A stretch of DNA of 64,000 bases, from positions 1,240,001 through 1,304,000 of the forward strand of contig NZ_JAPELY010000002.1 in the NCBI RefSeq assembly GCF_026343295.1, read 5' to 3'. Of this stretch, positions 36,239 through 45,202 are shown piece by piece. Under the pieces are notes generated by a model, which searched no databases, was not told the DNA's origin, and worked only from the letters and a program-made list of their open reading frames with translations. The DNA comes from Streptomyces sp. NBC_00083 (GTDB lineage Bacteria > Actinomycetota > Actinomycetes > Streptomycetales > Streptomycetaceae). The position numbers were made by a program, and so were the translations under genes. Positions within the stretch are counted from its first letter, which is position 1. Every line of letters starts with the position of its first letter.

Positions 36239-36283
36239 CGGCCCGGCCGCGCCCATCTCACTCGGATGGGCGCGGCCGGGCCG
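36239..36283 (-). terminator. Terminator of the aminotransferase gene
   Basis: 18-bp perfect inverted repeat (36239-36256 / 36266-36283, 9-nt loop), 35 bp beyond the stop of the minus-strand aminotransferase gene and upstream of the ABC ATPase. No T tract. Confidence 0.85.
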
Positions 36284-36317
36284 GGGGTGACGACGCCGAA
36301 CGCGCCGTCGGGGACGG

Positions 36318-37679
36318 TCAGAGCTTCGTCCAGGCCTCCGTCAGGACCTCGCGCAGGATGCCCTCGATCTCGTTGAACGTCGACTGGTCCGAGATGAGCG
36401 GCGGCGCGAGCTGGACGACCGGGTCGCCGCGGTCGTCGGCCCGGCAGTACAGGCCGTTGTCGTACAGCGCCTTGGAGAGGAAGCCGTACAGGACGCGCTC
36501 GGTCTCCTCGTCGTTGAAGCTCTCCTTGGTGACCTTGTCCTTCACCAGCTCGATGCCGTAGAAGAAGCCGTTGCCGCGGACGTCGCCGACGATCGGCAGG
36601 TCGTGGAGCTTCTTCAGGGTGTCGAAGAAGGCGCCCTCGTTGTCGAGGACGTGCTGGTTGAGGCCCTCGCGCTCGAAGATGTCGAGGTTGGTGAGGCCCA
36701 CCGCGGCGGAGACCGGGTGGCCGCCGAAGGTGTAGCCGTGCAGGAAGGTGTTGTCACCCTTGTAGAACGGCTCGGCGAGCTTGTCGGAGATGATGCAGGC
36801 GCCGATCGGGGAGTAGCCCGACGTCATGCCCTTGGCGCAGGTGATCATGTCCGGCACGTAGTCGAACTTGTCACAGGCGAACATCGTGCCGAGCCGGCCG
36901 AAGGCGCAGATGACCTCGTCGGAGACGAGCAGCACGTCGTACTTGTCGCAGATCTCGCGCACGCGCTGGAAGTACCCGGGCGGCGGCGGGAAGCAGCCGC
37001 CCGCGTTCTGTACGGGTTCGAGGAAGACCGCGGCGACGGTCTCGGGGCCCTCGAAGAGGATCTCCTGCTCGATCTGGTCGGCCGCCCAGCGGCCGAAGGC
37101 CACCGGGTCGTCGGCGTGGATCGAGGCACGATAGATGTTGGTGTTGGGCACCTTGTGCGCGCCGGGGACCAGCGGCTCGAAGGGCGCCTTCAGGGCGGGC
37201 AGACCGGTGATGGACAGGGCGCCCTGCGGGGTGCCGTGGTAGGCGACCGCACGCGAGATGACCTTGTACTTGGTGTGGTTGCCGGTGAGCTTGTGGTACT
37301 GCTTCGCCAGCTTCCACGCGGTCTCGACGGCCTCGCCGCCACCGGTGGTGAAGAAGACCTTGTTGAGGTCGCCCGGCGCGTAGTGCGCGAGGCGCTCGGC
37401 GAGCTCGACGGCCTTGGGGTGGGCGTAGGACCACACCGGGAAGAAGGCCAGCTCCTGCGCCTGCTTGTAGGCGGTCTCGGCGAGCTCGTGACGGCCGTGG
37501 CCTGCGTTGACGACGAACAGGCCCGACAGGCCGTCCAGGTACTTCTTGCCCTTGTCGTCGTAGATGTAGGTGCCTTCGCCACGGACGATGGTGGGAACGG
37601 GCGCGTTCTCGTACGACGACATGCGGGTGAAGTGCATCCACAGGTGGTCGTAGGCGGTCTGGCTGAGGTCCTTGCTCAC
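36318..37679 (-). CDS. Class III PLP-dependent aminotransferase (polyamine/omega-amino acid type)
   Basis: 453 residues from GTG 37679 (VSKDLSQTAYDHLWMHFTRM). The open frame upstream lies over the AsnC gene. Motifs: 'FFTTGGGEAVETAWKLA', 'VSDEVICAFGRLG' with the PLP Asp, and 'CAKGMTSGYSPIGA' with the Schiff-base Lys. Close to the omega-amino acid:pyruvate and putrescine aminotransferase group. Beside a dehydrogenase and PotD it probably deaminates putrescine, diamines or GABA. It is 2 nt behind the AsnC-type regulator, so both form one transcript. Confidence 0.9.
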   Translation of the reverse strand: MSKDLSQTAYDHLWMHFTRMSSYENAPVPTIVRGEGTYIYDDKGKKYLDGLSGLFVVNAGHGRHELAETAYKQAQELAFFPVWSYAHPKAVELAERLAHYAPGDLNKVFFTTGGGEAVETAWKLAKQYHKLTGNHTKYKVISRAVAYHGTPQGALSITGLPALKAPFEPLVPGAHKVPNTNIYRASIHADDPVAFGRWAADQIEQEILFEGPETVAAVFLEPVQNAGGCFPPPPGYFQRVREICDKYDVLLVSDEVICAFGRLGTMFACDKFDYVPDMITCAKGMTSGYSPIGACIISDKLAEPFYKGDNTFLHGYTFGGHPVSAAVGLTNLDIFEREGLNQHVLDNEGAFFDTLKKLHDLPIVGDVRGNGFFYGIELVKDKVTKESFNDEETERVLYGFLSKALYDNGLYCRADDRGDPVVQLAPPLISDQSTFNEIEGILREVLTEAWTKL

Positions 37680-37681
37680 GG

Positions 37682-38227
37682 CTATCGGGTTCCCCACATA
37701 TAGGTCTGCTTCTTCAGCTTGAGATAGACGAAGCTCTCGGTGGACCGCACGCCGGGGAGGGCGCGGATCCTCTTGTTGATCACTTCGAGAAGGTGGTCGT
37801 CGTCCTCGCAGACGACCTCCACCATCAGGTCGAACGAGCCCGCGGTCATCACCACGTACTCGCACTCGGCCATGGCCGTCAGGGCCTCCGCCACCGGGTC
37901 GAGGTCTCCCTCGACCCGGATGCCGACCATCGCCTGCCGCCGGAACCCCACGGTGAGGGGGTCGGTGACGGCGACGATCTGCATCACACCCTGGTCGAGC
38001 AGCTTCTGGACGCGCTGGCGCACGGCCGCCTCGGACAGGCCCACGGCCTTGCCGATCGCGGCGTACGGGCGGCGCCCGTCCTCCTGGAGCTGCTCGATGA
38101 TCGCCAGGGAGACGGCATCGACCGCCGTCCCGTTGGAGCGACGCACGGCGTCCTGCTGCGGTGCGGGGGTCGGGAGCCGGGAGGATGTTCCGTTCCCGGT
38201 CCTGGGGTCTGTGCTTCGGCTGGCCAC
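37682..38227 (-). CDS. Lrp/AsnC family transcriptional regulator
   Basis: 181 residues from GTG 38227. N-terminal HTH ('DAVSLAIIEQLQEDGRRPYA', 'AIGKAVGLSEAAVRQRVQKL'), then a RAM/ACT-like ligand domain ('VVMTAGSFDLMVEVVCED'). Transcribed with the aminotransferase and divergent from the aldehyde dehydrogenase across 180 bp, so it most likely controls both from that region in response to an amino acid or polyamine product. The first ~35 residues are variable and the start is uncertain. Confidence 0.88.
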   Translation of the reverse strand: MASRSTDPRTGNGTSSRLPTPAPQQDAVRRSNGTAVDAVSLAIIEQLQEDGRRPYAAIGKAVGLSEAAVRQRVQKLLDQGVMQIVAVTDPLTVGFRRQAMVGIRVEGDLDPVAEALTAMAECEYVVMTAGSFDLMVEVVCEDDDHLLEVINKRIRALPGVRSTESFVYLKLKKQTYMWGTR

Positions 38228-38305
38228 GGAGCCACTCTGCACCCGACCCGGTCCGTCCCGCAACCCCAAAGCGATGAAATTCGTTGTTCCGTGACCTTCA
38301 GAGAA

Positions 38306-38322
38306 CTGAATCCGAAGTTCAG
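38306..38322. promoter_or_regulatory. Candidate Lrp/AsnC operator
   Basis: 'ctgaatccgaagttcag': 5-bp inverted arms around 7 bp, in an AT-richer part of the 180-bp divergent region between the regulator and the dehydrogenase. Position and dyad form fit an AsnC-type site, but it is weak and single. Confidence 0.35.
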
Positions 38323-38407
38323 GGGCGTCGGGTCTGTCGAAAGCGTCGCTTCACCGACTAGGGTGGGTTGTCTCATCCATCGGACATCGGACCGGGAGGC
38401 CAGCGAA

Positions 38408-39847
38408 GTGACCACCGAACTGCGTCGTTTGCGCAACTACATCGACGGGGAGTTCCGCGATGCCGCCGACGGGCGGACCATCGAGGTGGTCAACCCCGCC
38501 ACGGGCCAGGCGTACGCGACGTCGCCGCTCTCCGGCCAGGAGGACGTCGACGCCGCCATGGCCGCCGCCGCCGCGGCGTTCCCCGCCTGGCGCGACAGCA
38601 CGCCGGCCGAGCGCCAGCGCGTCCTGCTGAAGATCGCGGACGCCTTCGAGGAGCGCGCCGAGGAGCTGATCGCCGCCGAGTCGGAGAACACCGGCAAGCC
38701 GCTGGAGCTCACCCGCACCGAAGAAGTGCCGCCGATGGTGGACCAGATCCGCTTCTTCGCGGGCGCGGCCCGGCTGCTCGAAGGCCGCAGCGCCGGCGAG
38801 TACATGGAGGGGCTGACCTCGATCGTGCGCCGCGAGCCGGTCGGCGTCTGCGCGCAGGTCGCGCCGTGGAACTACCCGATGATGATGGCCGTGTGGAAGT
38901 TCGCCCCGGCGCTCGCCGCGGGCAACACCGTCGTCCTCAAGCCGTCCGACACGACGCCCGCCTCGACGGTCCTCATCGCCGAGATCATCGGCGCGATCGT
39001 GCCCAAGGGCGTCTTCAACGTGGTCTGCGGCGACCGTGACACCGGCCGCGCCATGGTCGAGCACCGGACCCCGGCGATGGCCTCCATCACCGGTTCCGTA
39101 CGGGCCGGCATGCAGGTCGCCGAGTCCGCGTCCAAGGACGTCAAGCGCGTCCACCTGGAGCTGGGCGGCAAGGCCCCGGTCGTCGTCTTCGAGGACGCCG
39201 ACCTCGCCAAGGCCGTCGAGGACATCGCGGTCGCGGGCTACTTCAACGCCGGACAGGACTGCACCGCCGCCACCCGTGTGCTGGTGCACGAGTCGATCCA
39301 CGACGAGTTCGTGACCGCGCTCGCCAAGGCCGCGGCCGACACCAAGACCGGGCAGCCGGACGACGAGGACGTGCTGTACGGCCCGCTCAACAACGCCAAT
39401 CAGCTGAAGCAGGTCACCGGCTTCATCGAGCGGCTGCCGGCCCACGCCAAGGTCGAGGCCGGCGGCCACCGCGTCGGCGACCAGGGCTACTTCTACGCCC
39501 CGACCGTGGTCTCCGGCCTCAAGCAGGACGACGAGATCATCCAGAACGAGGTGTTCGGACCGGTCATCACCGTCCAGTCCTTCACCGACGAGGCCCAGGC
39601 CCTGGAGTACGCCAACGGCGTCGAGTTCGCGCTGGCCTCCTCGGTGTGGACCAAGGACCACGCGCGCGCCATGCGCATGTCCAAGAACCTCGACTTCGGC
39701 TGTGTGTGGATCAACACCCACATCCCGCTGGTCGCCGAAATGCCGCACGGCGGCTTCAAGAAGTCCGGCTACGGCAAGGACCTCTCGGCGTACGGCTTCG
39801 AGGACTACACGCGCATCAAGCACGTGATGACGTCGATCGAGGGCTGA
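38408..39847 (+). CDS. Aldehyde dehydrogenase, gamma-aminobutyraldehyde type
   Basis: 479 residues from GTG 38408, with GGGAGG ~9 nt upstream. NAD(P)+-dependent ALDH: 'VAPWNYPMMMAVWKFAPALA', general base Glu in 'LELGGKAPVV', nucleophile Cys in 'FNAGQDCTAATR'. The 'GQDCTAATR' context is typical of aminobutyraldehyde dehydrogenases (PuuC/YdcW group). It should oxidise the aldehyde formed from putrescine to GABA. A paralogue lies at 45384-46943. Followed by a perfect hairpin terminator. Confidence 0.92.
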   Translation: MTTELRRLRNYIDGEFRDAADGRTIEVVNPATGQAYATSPLSGQEDVDAAMAAAAAAFPAWRDSTPAERQRVLLKIADAFEERAEELIAAESENTGKPLELTRTEEVPPMVDQIRFFAGAARLLEGRSAGEYMEGLTSIVRREPVGVCAQVAPWNYPMMMAVWKFAPALAAGNTVVLKPSDTTPASTVLIAEIIGAIVPKGVFNVVCGDRDTGRAMVEHRTPAMASITGSVRAGMQVAESASKDVKRVHLELGGKAPVVVFEDADLAKAVEDIAVAGYFNAGQDCTAATRVLVHESIHDEFVTALAKAAADTKTGQPDDEDVLYGPLNNANQLKQVTGFIERLPAHAKVEAGGHRVGDQGYFYAPTVVSGLKQDDEIIQNEVFGPVITVQSFTDEAQALEYANGVEFALASSVWTKDHARAMRMSKNLDFGCVWINTHIPLVAEMPHGGFKKSGYGKDLSAYGFEDYTRIKHVMTSIEG

Positions 39848-39882
39848 GCCGGCCGCGCAGCCCGGACCGGGCGTGAACGACC

Positions 39883-39917
39883 GCAAGGGGCGGGGGAGCC
39901 GATCCCCCGCCCCTTGC
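39883..39917 (+). terminator. Terminator after the aldehyde dehydrogenase gene
   Basis: 14-bp perfect stem (39883-39896 / 39904-39917), 7-nt loop, 35 bp after the stop. Confidence 0.85.
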
Positions 39918-40033
39918 GCGTGCCGTCCCGCCCCCGCGTACGCCACCCGTGCCCGACAGGGTGTCTGGCCTGGGGCGCAGGGCTGTACGCAGCGTCCATT
40001 GAACCCGGTGGGCGGGGCGGGCATCCTGCGGGA

Positions 40034-41230
40034 ATGCCACCGACCGCGCACCGCGCCAGCAGCAACCTCTCCCGCCGCAGCCTCCTGCGCGCCCTCGGCG
40101 GCGGCGCCGCGCTGGCCGGCCTCGCCGGCTGCGGGGTACCCGCGGCGTACGTCGCACCGGGCGACCGGGCCGGACGCGACCGCTCGGCGGACGACAAGTC
40201 GCTGACCTTCGCCAACTGGCCGCTCTACATCGACGTCGACGACAACGACGCCTCCAAGCGGCCCACCCTGGAGGCGTTCACCAAGAGCACCGGGATCTCC
40301 GTCACGTACACCGAGGAGATCAACGACAACGACGAGTTCTTCGGGAAGATCAGCCCGGCCCTGATGAACCACCAGGAGACCGGCCGCGACCTCATGGTCA
40401 TCAGCGACTGGATGGCGGCCCGGTTCGTGCGGCTGGGCTGGGTGCAGGAGATGGACCGCGCCAAGCAGCCCAACGTCGGCAAGTACCTCGACCCGCAGCT
40501 GCGCACCCCGGCCTTCGACAACGGGCGTCTGCACAGCGTCCCGTGGCAGTCCGGGATCACCGGCATCGCGTACAACAAGAAGAAGCTCGGCCGCGAGCTC
40601 AAGCACGTCAGCGACCTGTGGGAGCCGCGCCTCGCCGGCAAGGTGACGCTCTTCTCCGGCCTGGACGAGTCCTTCGCCCTCCTCATGCAGGGCAACGGCG
40701 TCGACATCACCAAGTGGACGGCCGACGACTTCCACCGCATGTGCGACGAGGTCGAGAAGCAGGTCGCGAGCCGGCAGATCCGGCGCTTCACCGGCAACGA
40801 CTACACCAGCGACCTCAACAAGGGCGACGTCCTGGCCTGCCAGGCCTACAGCGGCGACGTGTTCCAGCTCCAGGCCGACAACCCCGACATCGAGTTCGTG
40901 GTCCCGGAGGAGGGCGCGGAGCTGTGGGCGGAGTCGATGATGATCCCCAACCTGGCCCGCCACAAGGCGAACGCGGAGGCGCTGGTCGACTACTACTACG
41001 ACCCCGAGGTCGCCGCCGAGCTGGCCGCATCCGTCAACTACGTCTGCCCGGTCCCGGCCGCCCGCGAGGTCCTGGCCTCCTCCAAGGACAAGGACGAGGC
41101 CGAACTGGCCGAGAACCCCCTCATCTTCCCGGACACCACGATGCGCGAGCGCCTCGCGATCGCCCGGGACATCACGTCCGAGGAACGCGTCGAATTCGCC
41201 AAGCGCTGGAACGCGATCGTGGGCCTGTGA
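40034..41230 (+). CDS. Spermidine/putrescine-binding lipoprotein, PotD-like (first copy)
   Basis: 398 residues from ATG 40034, with 'gcggga' just upstream. Twin-arginine-like lipoprotein signal: 'NLSRRSLLRALGGGAALAG' then lipobox LAGC. Mature part 'LTFANWPLYIDVDDNDASKRPTLEAF' (in part), 'NDNDEFFGKISPAL', 'YTSDLNKGDVLACQAYSGDV', typical of PotD-type proteins. No permease or ATPase gene accompanies it; it may feed the PotABC complex encoded 7 kb away. Separated from the dehydrogenase by a terminator. Confidence 0.88.
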   Translation: MPPTAHRASSNLSRRSLLRALGGGAALAGLAGCGVPAAYVAPGDRAGRDRSADDKSLTFANWPLYIDVDDNDASKRPTLEAFTKSTGISVTYTEEINDNDEFFGKISPALMNHQETGRDLMVISDWMAARFVRLGWVQEMDRAKQPNVGKYLDPQLRTPAFDNGRLHSVPWQSGITGIAYNKKKLGRELKHVSDLWEPRLAGKVTLFSGLDESFALLMQGNGVDITKWTADDFHRMCDEVEKQVASRQIRRFTGNDYTSDLNKGDVLACQAYSGDVFQLQADNPDIEFVVPEEGAELWAESMMIPNLARHKANAEALVDYYYDPEVAAELAASVNYVCPVPAAREVLASSKDKDEAELAENPLIFPDTTMRERLAIARDITSEERVEFAKRWNAIVGL

Positions 41231-41273
41231 CAGGGCGGACCCGCGCCCGGAACGCCCGGCGGGGGCCCACTGT

Positions 41274-41287
41274 TTGAACGCGTTCAA
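41274..41287. promoter_or_regulatory. Perfect 14-bp palindrome, probable repressor operator
   Basis: 'ttgaacgcgttcaa', followed by 'taaaggcg', 20 bp before the next gene's ATG. The form (TTGAACG-CGTTCAA) is that of a TetR-type operator and it sits where a promoter's -10/+1 would be. The regulator is not next to it. Confidence 0.6.
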
Positions 41288-41307
41288 TAAAGGCGTACGC
41301 TGCGATC

Positions 41308-41832
41308 ATGAGCGAGCGAAGCGCCCAACTGAGGCGTATACGCGTATGGGTCGTCGTGTTCGTCGTCTGCCTCGTGTTGAGCGGCCTGACGGCCTTTCCG
41401 CTGGTGCACGAAGTGCACTGGACGCAGGCCCTGTTGCGGAACACCCCGCTGGGGGAGTGGCTGCCGGGGCTGAGTGCCTGGATCGGGCGGGCGCGCGACG
41501 GGCTCGACTCCGCCGACGCCGACTATCCGTTCCTGCTGTACGGGACGGACTGGCTGGCCTTCGCCCATCTCGTCATCGCCGTCGCCTTCTACGGCGTCGT
41601 GCGGGATCCCGTACGCAACGTCTGGGTCGTCGAGTTCGCGATGATCGCCTGCGCCGGAGTCATCCCGGTGGCCCTGATCTGCGGGCCCGTGCGCGGGATC
41701 CCCTTCTGGTGGTCGGTGATCGACATGTCCTTCGGGGTGTTCGGGGTGCTCCCGCTGTACGTGGTGCGGCGCAAGATCAAGGCGCTGGAGAAGATGGCCG
41801 GCGCTCCGGCGCCGGACGTCGTGCCGGCGTGA
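41308..41832 (+). CDS. Conserved membrane protein of unknown function
   Basis: 174 residues from ATG 41308. Four likely TM segments (~11-30, ~76-97, ~103-125, ~131-150) with an extracytoplasmic loop 'DSADADYPFLLYGTDWLAF' between the first two; short charged C-terminus. I do not recognise a characterised family. It is preceded by a perfect 14-bp palindrome that may control it, and it converges with the glycerophosphodiesterase gene. Confidence 0.75.
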   Translation: MSERSAQLRRIRVWVVVFVVCLVLSGLTAFPLVHEVHWTQALLRNTPLGEWLPGLSAWIGRARDGLDSADADYPFLLYGTDWLAFAHLVIAVAFYGVVRDPVRNVWVVEFAMIACAGVIPVALICGPVRGIPFWWSVIDMSFGVFGVLPLYVVRRKIKALEKMAGAPAPDVVPA

Positions 41833-41847
41833 GGCGGGCCGGTGCCG

Positions 41848-42540
41848 TCAGCCGCCGGACGCGGCGGACAGGACCGCGCGCAGCGCGTCCAGGCGGTTGG
41901 TGGTGATCGCATCCACGCCGTACTCCACCAGCCGCCGCTGGGCGCGCCGGGTGTCCGCGGTCCACGCCGCGAGCAGCATGCCGTCCCGGTGGACCCGGTC
42001 CACGACGTCCGGATCGACCAGGCCGAAGCGGTAGTTGAGCCAGCGCGGCTTCACCGCGGCGACCAGAGCGGGCCGCGGCGGCGCCGGCTTCGTCCACGTC
42101 AGGGCGATCTCCGCGCCGGGATCGGCGGCACGGACCCGCAGCATGGCGACCGGGCCCGCGCAGTAGTACACCCGCTCGCCCGCCCCGCACTCGCGCACCG
42201 TGCCCACCACCTTGCGCACCGACTCCTCGGTCGCGCCCGGCAGATCGATCAGCACCCGGTGCGTGCCGACCGCCATCAGCGCCCGGCGCAGGGTCGGCAC
42301 CCCGCCGCCGGTCACCTCGCGCACCTCCTCGTACGGCAGCGAGGCCACCGGACGGTCGACGCCCCAGAGCCGCTTCAGCGTGTCGTCGTGCAGCAGCACG
42401 GGCACGCCGTCCTTGGTCGTGCGGACATCGATCTCGACCGCGTCCGCGCCCCGCTCCAGGGCCGAGGCGATGGAGGGGAGCGTGTTCTCGCGGACGCGGT
42501 ACGGGTCGCCGCGGTGGGCCACGGCTGTCACGGTGCGCAT
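41848..42540 (-). CDS. Glycerophosphodiester phosphodiesterase
   Basis: 230 residues from ATG 42540. GDPD catalytic motif 'VAHRGDPYRVRENT' with both metal ligands, 'AVEIDVRTTKDGVPVLLHDD', and 'AWTADTRRAQRRLVEYGVDAITTNR' (in part) near the end. No signal peptide, so cytosolic. Releases sn-glycerol-3-phosphate and an alcohol from glycerophosphodiesters. Convergent with the membrane protein, and 57 bp downstream of the adenosine deaminase gene on the same strand, so possibly co-transcribed with it. Confidence 0.9.
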   Translation of the reverse strand: MRTVTAVAHRGDPYRVRENTLPSIASALERGADAVEIDVRTTKDGVPVLLHDDTLKRLWGVDRPVASLPYEEVREVTGGGVPTLRRALMAVGTHRVLIDLPGATEESVRKVVGTVRECGAGERVYYCAGPVAMLRVRAADPGAEIALTWTKPAPPRPALVAAVKPRWLNYRFGLVDPDVVDRVHRDGMLLAAWTADTRRAQRRLVEYGVDAITTNRLDALRAVLSAASGG

Positions 42541-42597
42541 GGGGTCATTGTGCGGACCGGCAGCGGGCGCGGCCAGCCGGAACGCGCTCCGGGCGGC

Positions 42598-43629
42598 TCA
42601 GCCGGCGAGCCACTTCGTGGTGTAGTCGTCGATCTCCGCGGCGAGCCCGGTCTTGCCCGCCGGGTCGAGGAACGACGCCTCCACGGCGTTCTTGGCGAGG
42701 CCCGCGAGGCCCCGCTCGTCCAGGTCGAGCAGGCGCGCGGCGACCGCGTACTCGTTGTTCAGGTCGCTGCCGAACATCGGCGGGTCGTCGCTGTTGATCG
42801 TCACCAGGACACCGGCCGCCACCATCTCCTTGACGGGGTGCTGGTCGAGATCGGCCACCACCCGCGTCGCCAGGTTGGACGTCGGGCAGACCTCCAGCGC
42901 GATCCGGTGGTCGGCCAGGTGCTTGAGGAGCGCCGGGTCCTGGGTGGCGCTGGTGCCGTGGCCGATGCGCTCGGCACGCAGCTCGATCAGCGCGTCCCAG
43001 ATCGACTGCGGCCCCGTGGACTCGCCCGAGTGCGGTACGGAGTGCAGTCCCGCTGCGATGGCCCGGTCGAAGTAGGGCTTGAACTGCGGGCGCGGCACGC
43101 CGATCTCGGGGCCGCCCAGGCCGAAGGAGACCAGGCCCTCGGGGCGCACCCCGTCCTCCGTGGCGAGCCGCGCGGTCTCCGCGGCGGCTTCGAGGCCGGC
43201 CTCGCCGGGAATGTCGAAGCACCAGCGGAGCACCGTGCCGAACTCGGCCTCGGCGGCCCGGCGGGCGTCCTCGATCGCGTCCATGAACGCGCGCTCGTCG
43301 ATGCCGCGGCGGGTCGAGGAGAACGGCGTGATGGTCAGCTCGGCGTACCGGATGTTCTGCCGGGCCATGTCCCGGGCCACCTCGTACGTGAGAAGGCGCA
43401 CATCCTCCGGGGTGCGGATCAGGTCGACGACCGACAGATAGACCTCGATGAAGTGTGCGAAGTCCGTGAAGGTGAAGTAGTCGGCGAGTGCCTCGGGATC
43501 GGTGGGGACCTTCGAATCCGCGTGCCGGGCGGCGAGTTCGGCCACGATGCGCGGCGAGGCGGAGCCCACGTGGTGCACATGGAGCTCGGCCTTGGGCAGC
43601 CCCGCGATGAAGGGGTGCAGATCGGTCAT
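42598..43629 (-). CDS. Adenosine deaminase
   Basis: 343 residues from ATG 43629, with GGAGG 6 nt upstream. Metal-dependent amidohydrolase signatures: 'KAELHVHHVGSASP' (zinc HxH), 'SVPHSGE' with the catalytic Glu, 'RIGHGTSA', 'LEVCPTSN' and 'TINSDDPPMFG'. Converts adenosine to inosine. Streptomycetes have several add paralogues. Some members of this subgroup act on adenine or on nucleoside-like compounds, so substrate is likely but not certain. Confidence 0.9.
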   Translation of the reverse strand: MTDLHPFIAGLPKAELHVHHVGSASPRIVAELAARHADSKVPTDPEALADYFTFTDFAHFIEVYLSVVDLIRTPEDVRLLTYEVARDMARQNIRYAELTITPFSSTRRGIDERAFMDAIEDARRAAEAEFGTVLRWCFDIPGEAGLEAAAETARLATEDGVRPEGLVSFGLGGPEIGVPRPQFKPYFDRAIAAGLHSVPHSGESTGPQSIWDALIELRAERIGHGTSATQDPALLKHLADHRIALEVCPTSNLATRVVADLDQHPVKEMVAAGVLVTINSDDPPMFGSDLNNEYAVAARLLDLDERGLAGLAKNAVEASFLDPAGKTGLAAEIDDYTTKWLAG

Positions 43630-43770
43630 GGGGGTCCTCCAGGGGTCTGCCGCGAGGGTGCTCGCGTGGTCGGCGTCGTAGGGCCTTCGCCGGTCGGGGA
43701 TCATGGTAGGCCGGGCGGATCGGCCCATGACCCGGGCCGTAGCATGACGGAACCACGATGGGGGAGGCCC

Positions 43771-44511
43771 ATGTCAGAGAACAGCCAGCAGCCGCCGGGA
43801 GGCCAGGAGCCCCGCGACCCCTGGGCGCCGCCGGAGCACAAGGTCCCGCTGGACAAGCCGCCGGTGCACGACCAGCAGACCGTCGTCTCGATGCCCACGC
43901 CGCCCGCCGACGCCCCGGGCGCGCCCGGTCAGCAGGCGCCCGGCTTCGGCGCACCGACGCCGCCGCCCGCCCCGCAGGCGGCGCCCGGCAGTTACGGCTA
44001 CCCCGCCTACCCCCAGCAGCCCGCCCAGGACGCGGGCTACCCGGGCTACCCCCAGCAGCCCGCCCAGGACGGCGGCTACCCGGGCTACCCCGGCCAGCCG
44101 GGCCAGGACGGCGGCTACCCCGGTTACCCCGGCTACCCGAACCAGCAGGCCGCCTACGGCTACGCCGGCTGGACCGGGATGCCCGCACCGCAGAACGGCT
44201 TCGGCATAGCCGGCATGGTGCTCGGCATCGTCGCCTGCGCGTCGATGATCTGCACCTGGGGCATCTCCGGCATCGTGCTCGGCGCGCTCGCCCTGATCTT
44301 CGGCTTCCTCGGCAAGGGCAAGGTCGCCCGCGGTGAGGCCAACAACCGGGGCCAGGCCCTGGCGGGCATCATCATGGGCTTCGTCGGCATCGTGCTCGGC
44401 CTGGTGATCCTGGTCCTGCTGATCGTGCTCGTGGCCAACGCGCCCGACTCGAACCACAGCGACTACGACTACTGGGAGAACGCCCTCACGCTGGCCTCCT
44501 CGACCCGCTGA
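43771..44511 (+). CDS. DUF4190 membrane protein with Gly-Tyr-Pro repeats
   Basis: 246 residues from ATG 43771, 5 nt after GGGGGAGG. The N-terminal ~140 residues are Pro/Gln/Gly-rich, with repeats around residues 75-130 of 'GYPGYPQQPAQDGGYPGYP' type. Two TM segments follow (~147-182 and ~192-225) with the connecting 'GKGKVARGEANNRGQALAGI' typical of DUF4190. Tail acidic and hydrophilic. Role unknown; similar proteins are numerous in streptomycetes. Confidence 0.82.
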   Translation: MSENSQQPPGGQEPRDPWAPPEHKVPLDKPPVHDQQTVVSMPTPPADAPGAPGQQAPGFGAPTPPPAPQAAPGSYGYPAYPQQPAQDAGYPGYPQQPAQDGGYPGYPGQPGQDGGYPGYPGYPNQQAAYGYAGWTGMPAPQNGFGIAGMVLGIVACASMICTWGISGIVLGALALIFGFLGKGKVARGEANNRGQALAGIIMGFVGIVLGLVILVLLIVLVANAPDSNHSDYDYWENALTLASSTR

Positions 44512-44623
44512 GGCACGCCCCGAGGAAACGATTGGCCCATGCCCGAGCGGTGCGTGAGCGCCGCCTGGGCATGGGCCGAGCGCCACCTTGAACCCGGCGC
44601 GGAGCCCCCGGCCCCGCCCCCGC

Positions 44624-45202
44624 TCACACCCCCTCGGCCCGGCGGAGCGCCTCGCGGGCCTCGGTCAGCGCGAAGCCCAGCAGGTTCAAGCCACGCCACC
44701 GCGCGGGATCCTCCGCCTCCGGCGCACTCGCCGCCAGGCCGATGCCCCAGATGCGGTCCCGCGGACTCGCCTCGACGAGCACCCGGTCGCCGGTGCCCAG
44801 CAGATACGCCCGCAGCGCCGCGTCCTGGCCGAACTTGTGCAGACAGCCGGCGAGCACGATCCCGTACCGCTCCCGCCGCCACACCTCGTCGTCGAAGCCC
44901 CGCACCAGACGCCCGGCCGCCTTGGCCTGCGCCGGGCTCGCCGCCGAGAGCGCCGCGCGCTCGCCCTCCGCGTCCCCGAAGAGCCGGGCCTTCGCCGCCA
45001 TCATCCAGTGCTCGGCCGTCGCGTACACGACGCCGTCGACCACGAAGCGTGACGGCCACCACTGACTGAAACAGCTCGGCCCCAGCGCTCCGTCGCGCCG
45101 CGGCGCATGCCCCCAGAAGGGCAGGAGCTTGATCCGCTGACCCTCTTTGACCTGCGCGATAAGCGCGTCGAGCGGCGCGCGGTCCCCCGTGATCTCCGTC
45201 AT
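44624..45202 (-). CDS. NADAR-family protein (YbiA-like)
   Basis: 192 residues from ATG 45202. NADAR core: 'LPFWGHAPRRDGALGPSCFS', 'WWPSRFVVDGVVYATAEHWM', 'RYGIVLAGCLHKFGQDAALR', 'LVEASPRDRIWGIGL'. Members act as N-glycosidases on riboflavin-pathway intermediates (YbiA/COG3236) or as ADP-ribose-removing enzymes in NAD-linked conflict systems. No partner ADP-ribosyltransferase gene is adjacent here, so a metabolic repair role is more likely. Divergent from the second polyamine operon. Confidence 0.87.
   Translation of the reverse strand: MTEITGDRAPLDALIAQVKEGQRIKLLPFWGHAPRRDGALGPSCFSQWWPSRFVVDGVVYATAEHWMMAAKARLFGDAEGERAALSAASPAQAKAAGRLVRGFDDEVWRRERYGIVLAGCLHKFGQDAALRAYLLGTGDRVLVEASPRDRIWGIGLAASAPEAEDPARWRGLNLLGFALTEAREALRRAEGV

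Noticed and set aside
38351..41287. 978-codon open frame on the minus strand
   Set aside because: It lies antisense to the aldehyde dehydrogenase and PotD-like gene, has Val/Gly/Asp-rich shadow composition, and no domain or ribosome-binding site.
43774..44586. Minus-strand ORF opposite the DUF4190 gene
   Set aside because: Composition mirrors the GYP repeats of the real gene; no start signal.
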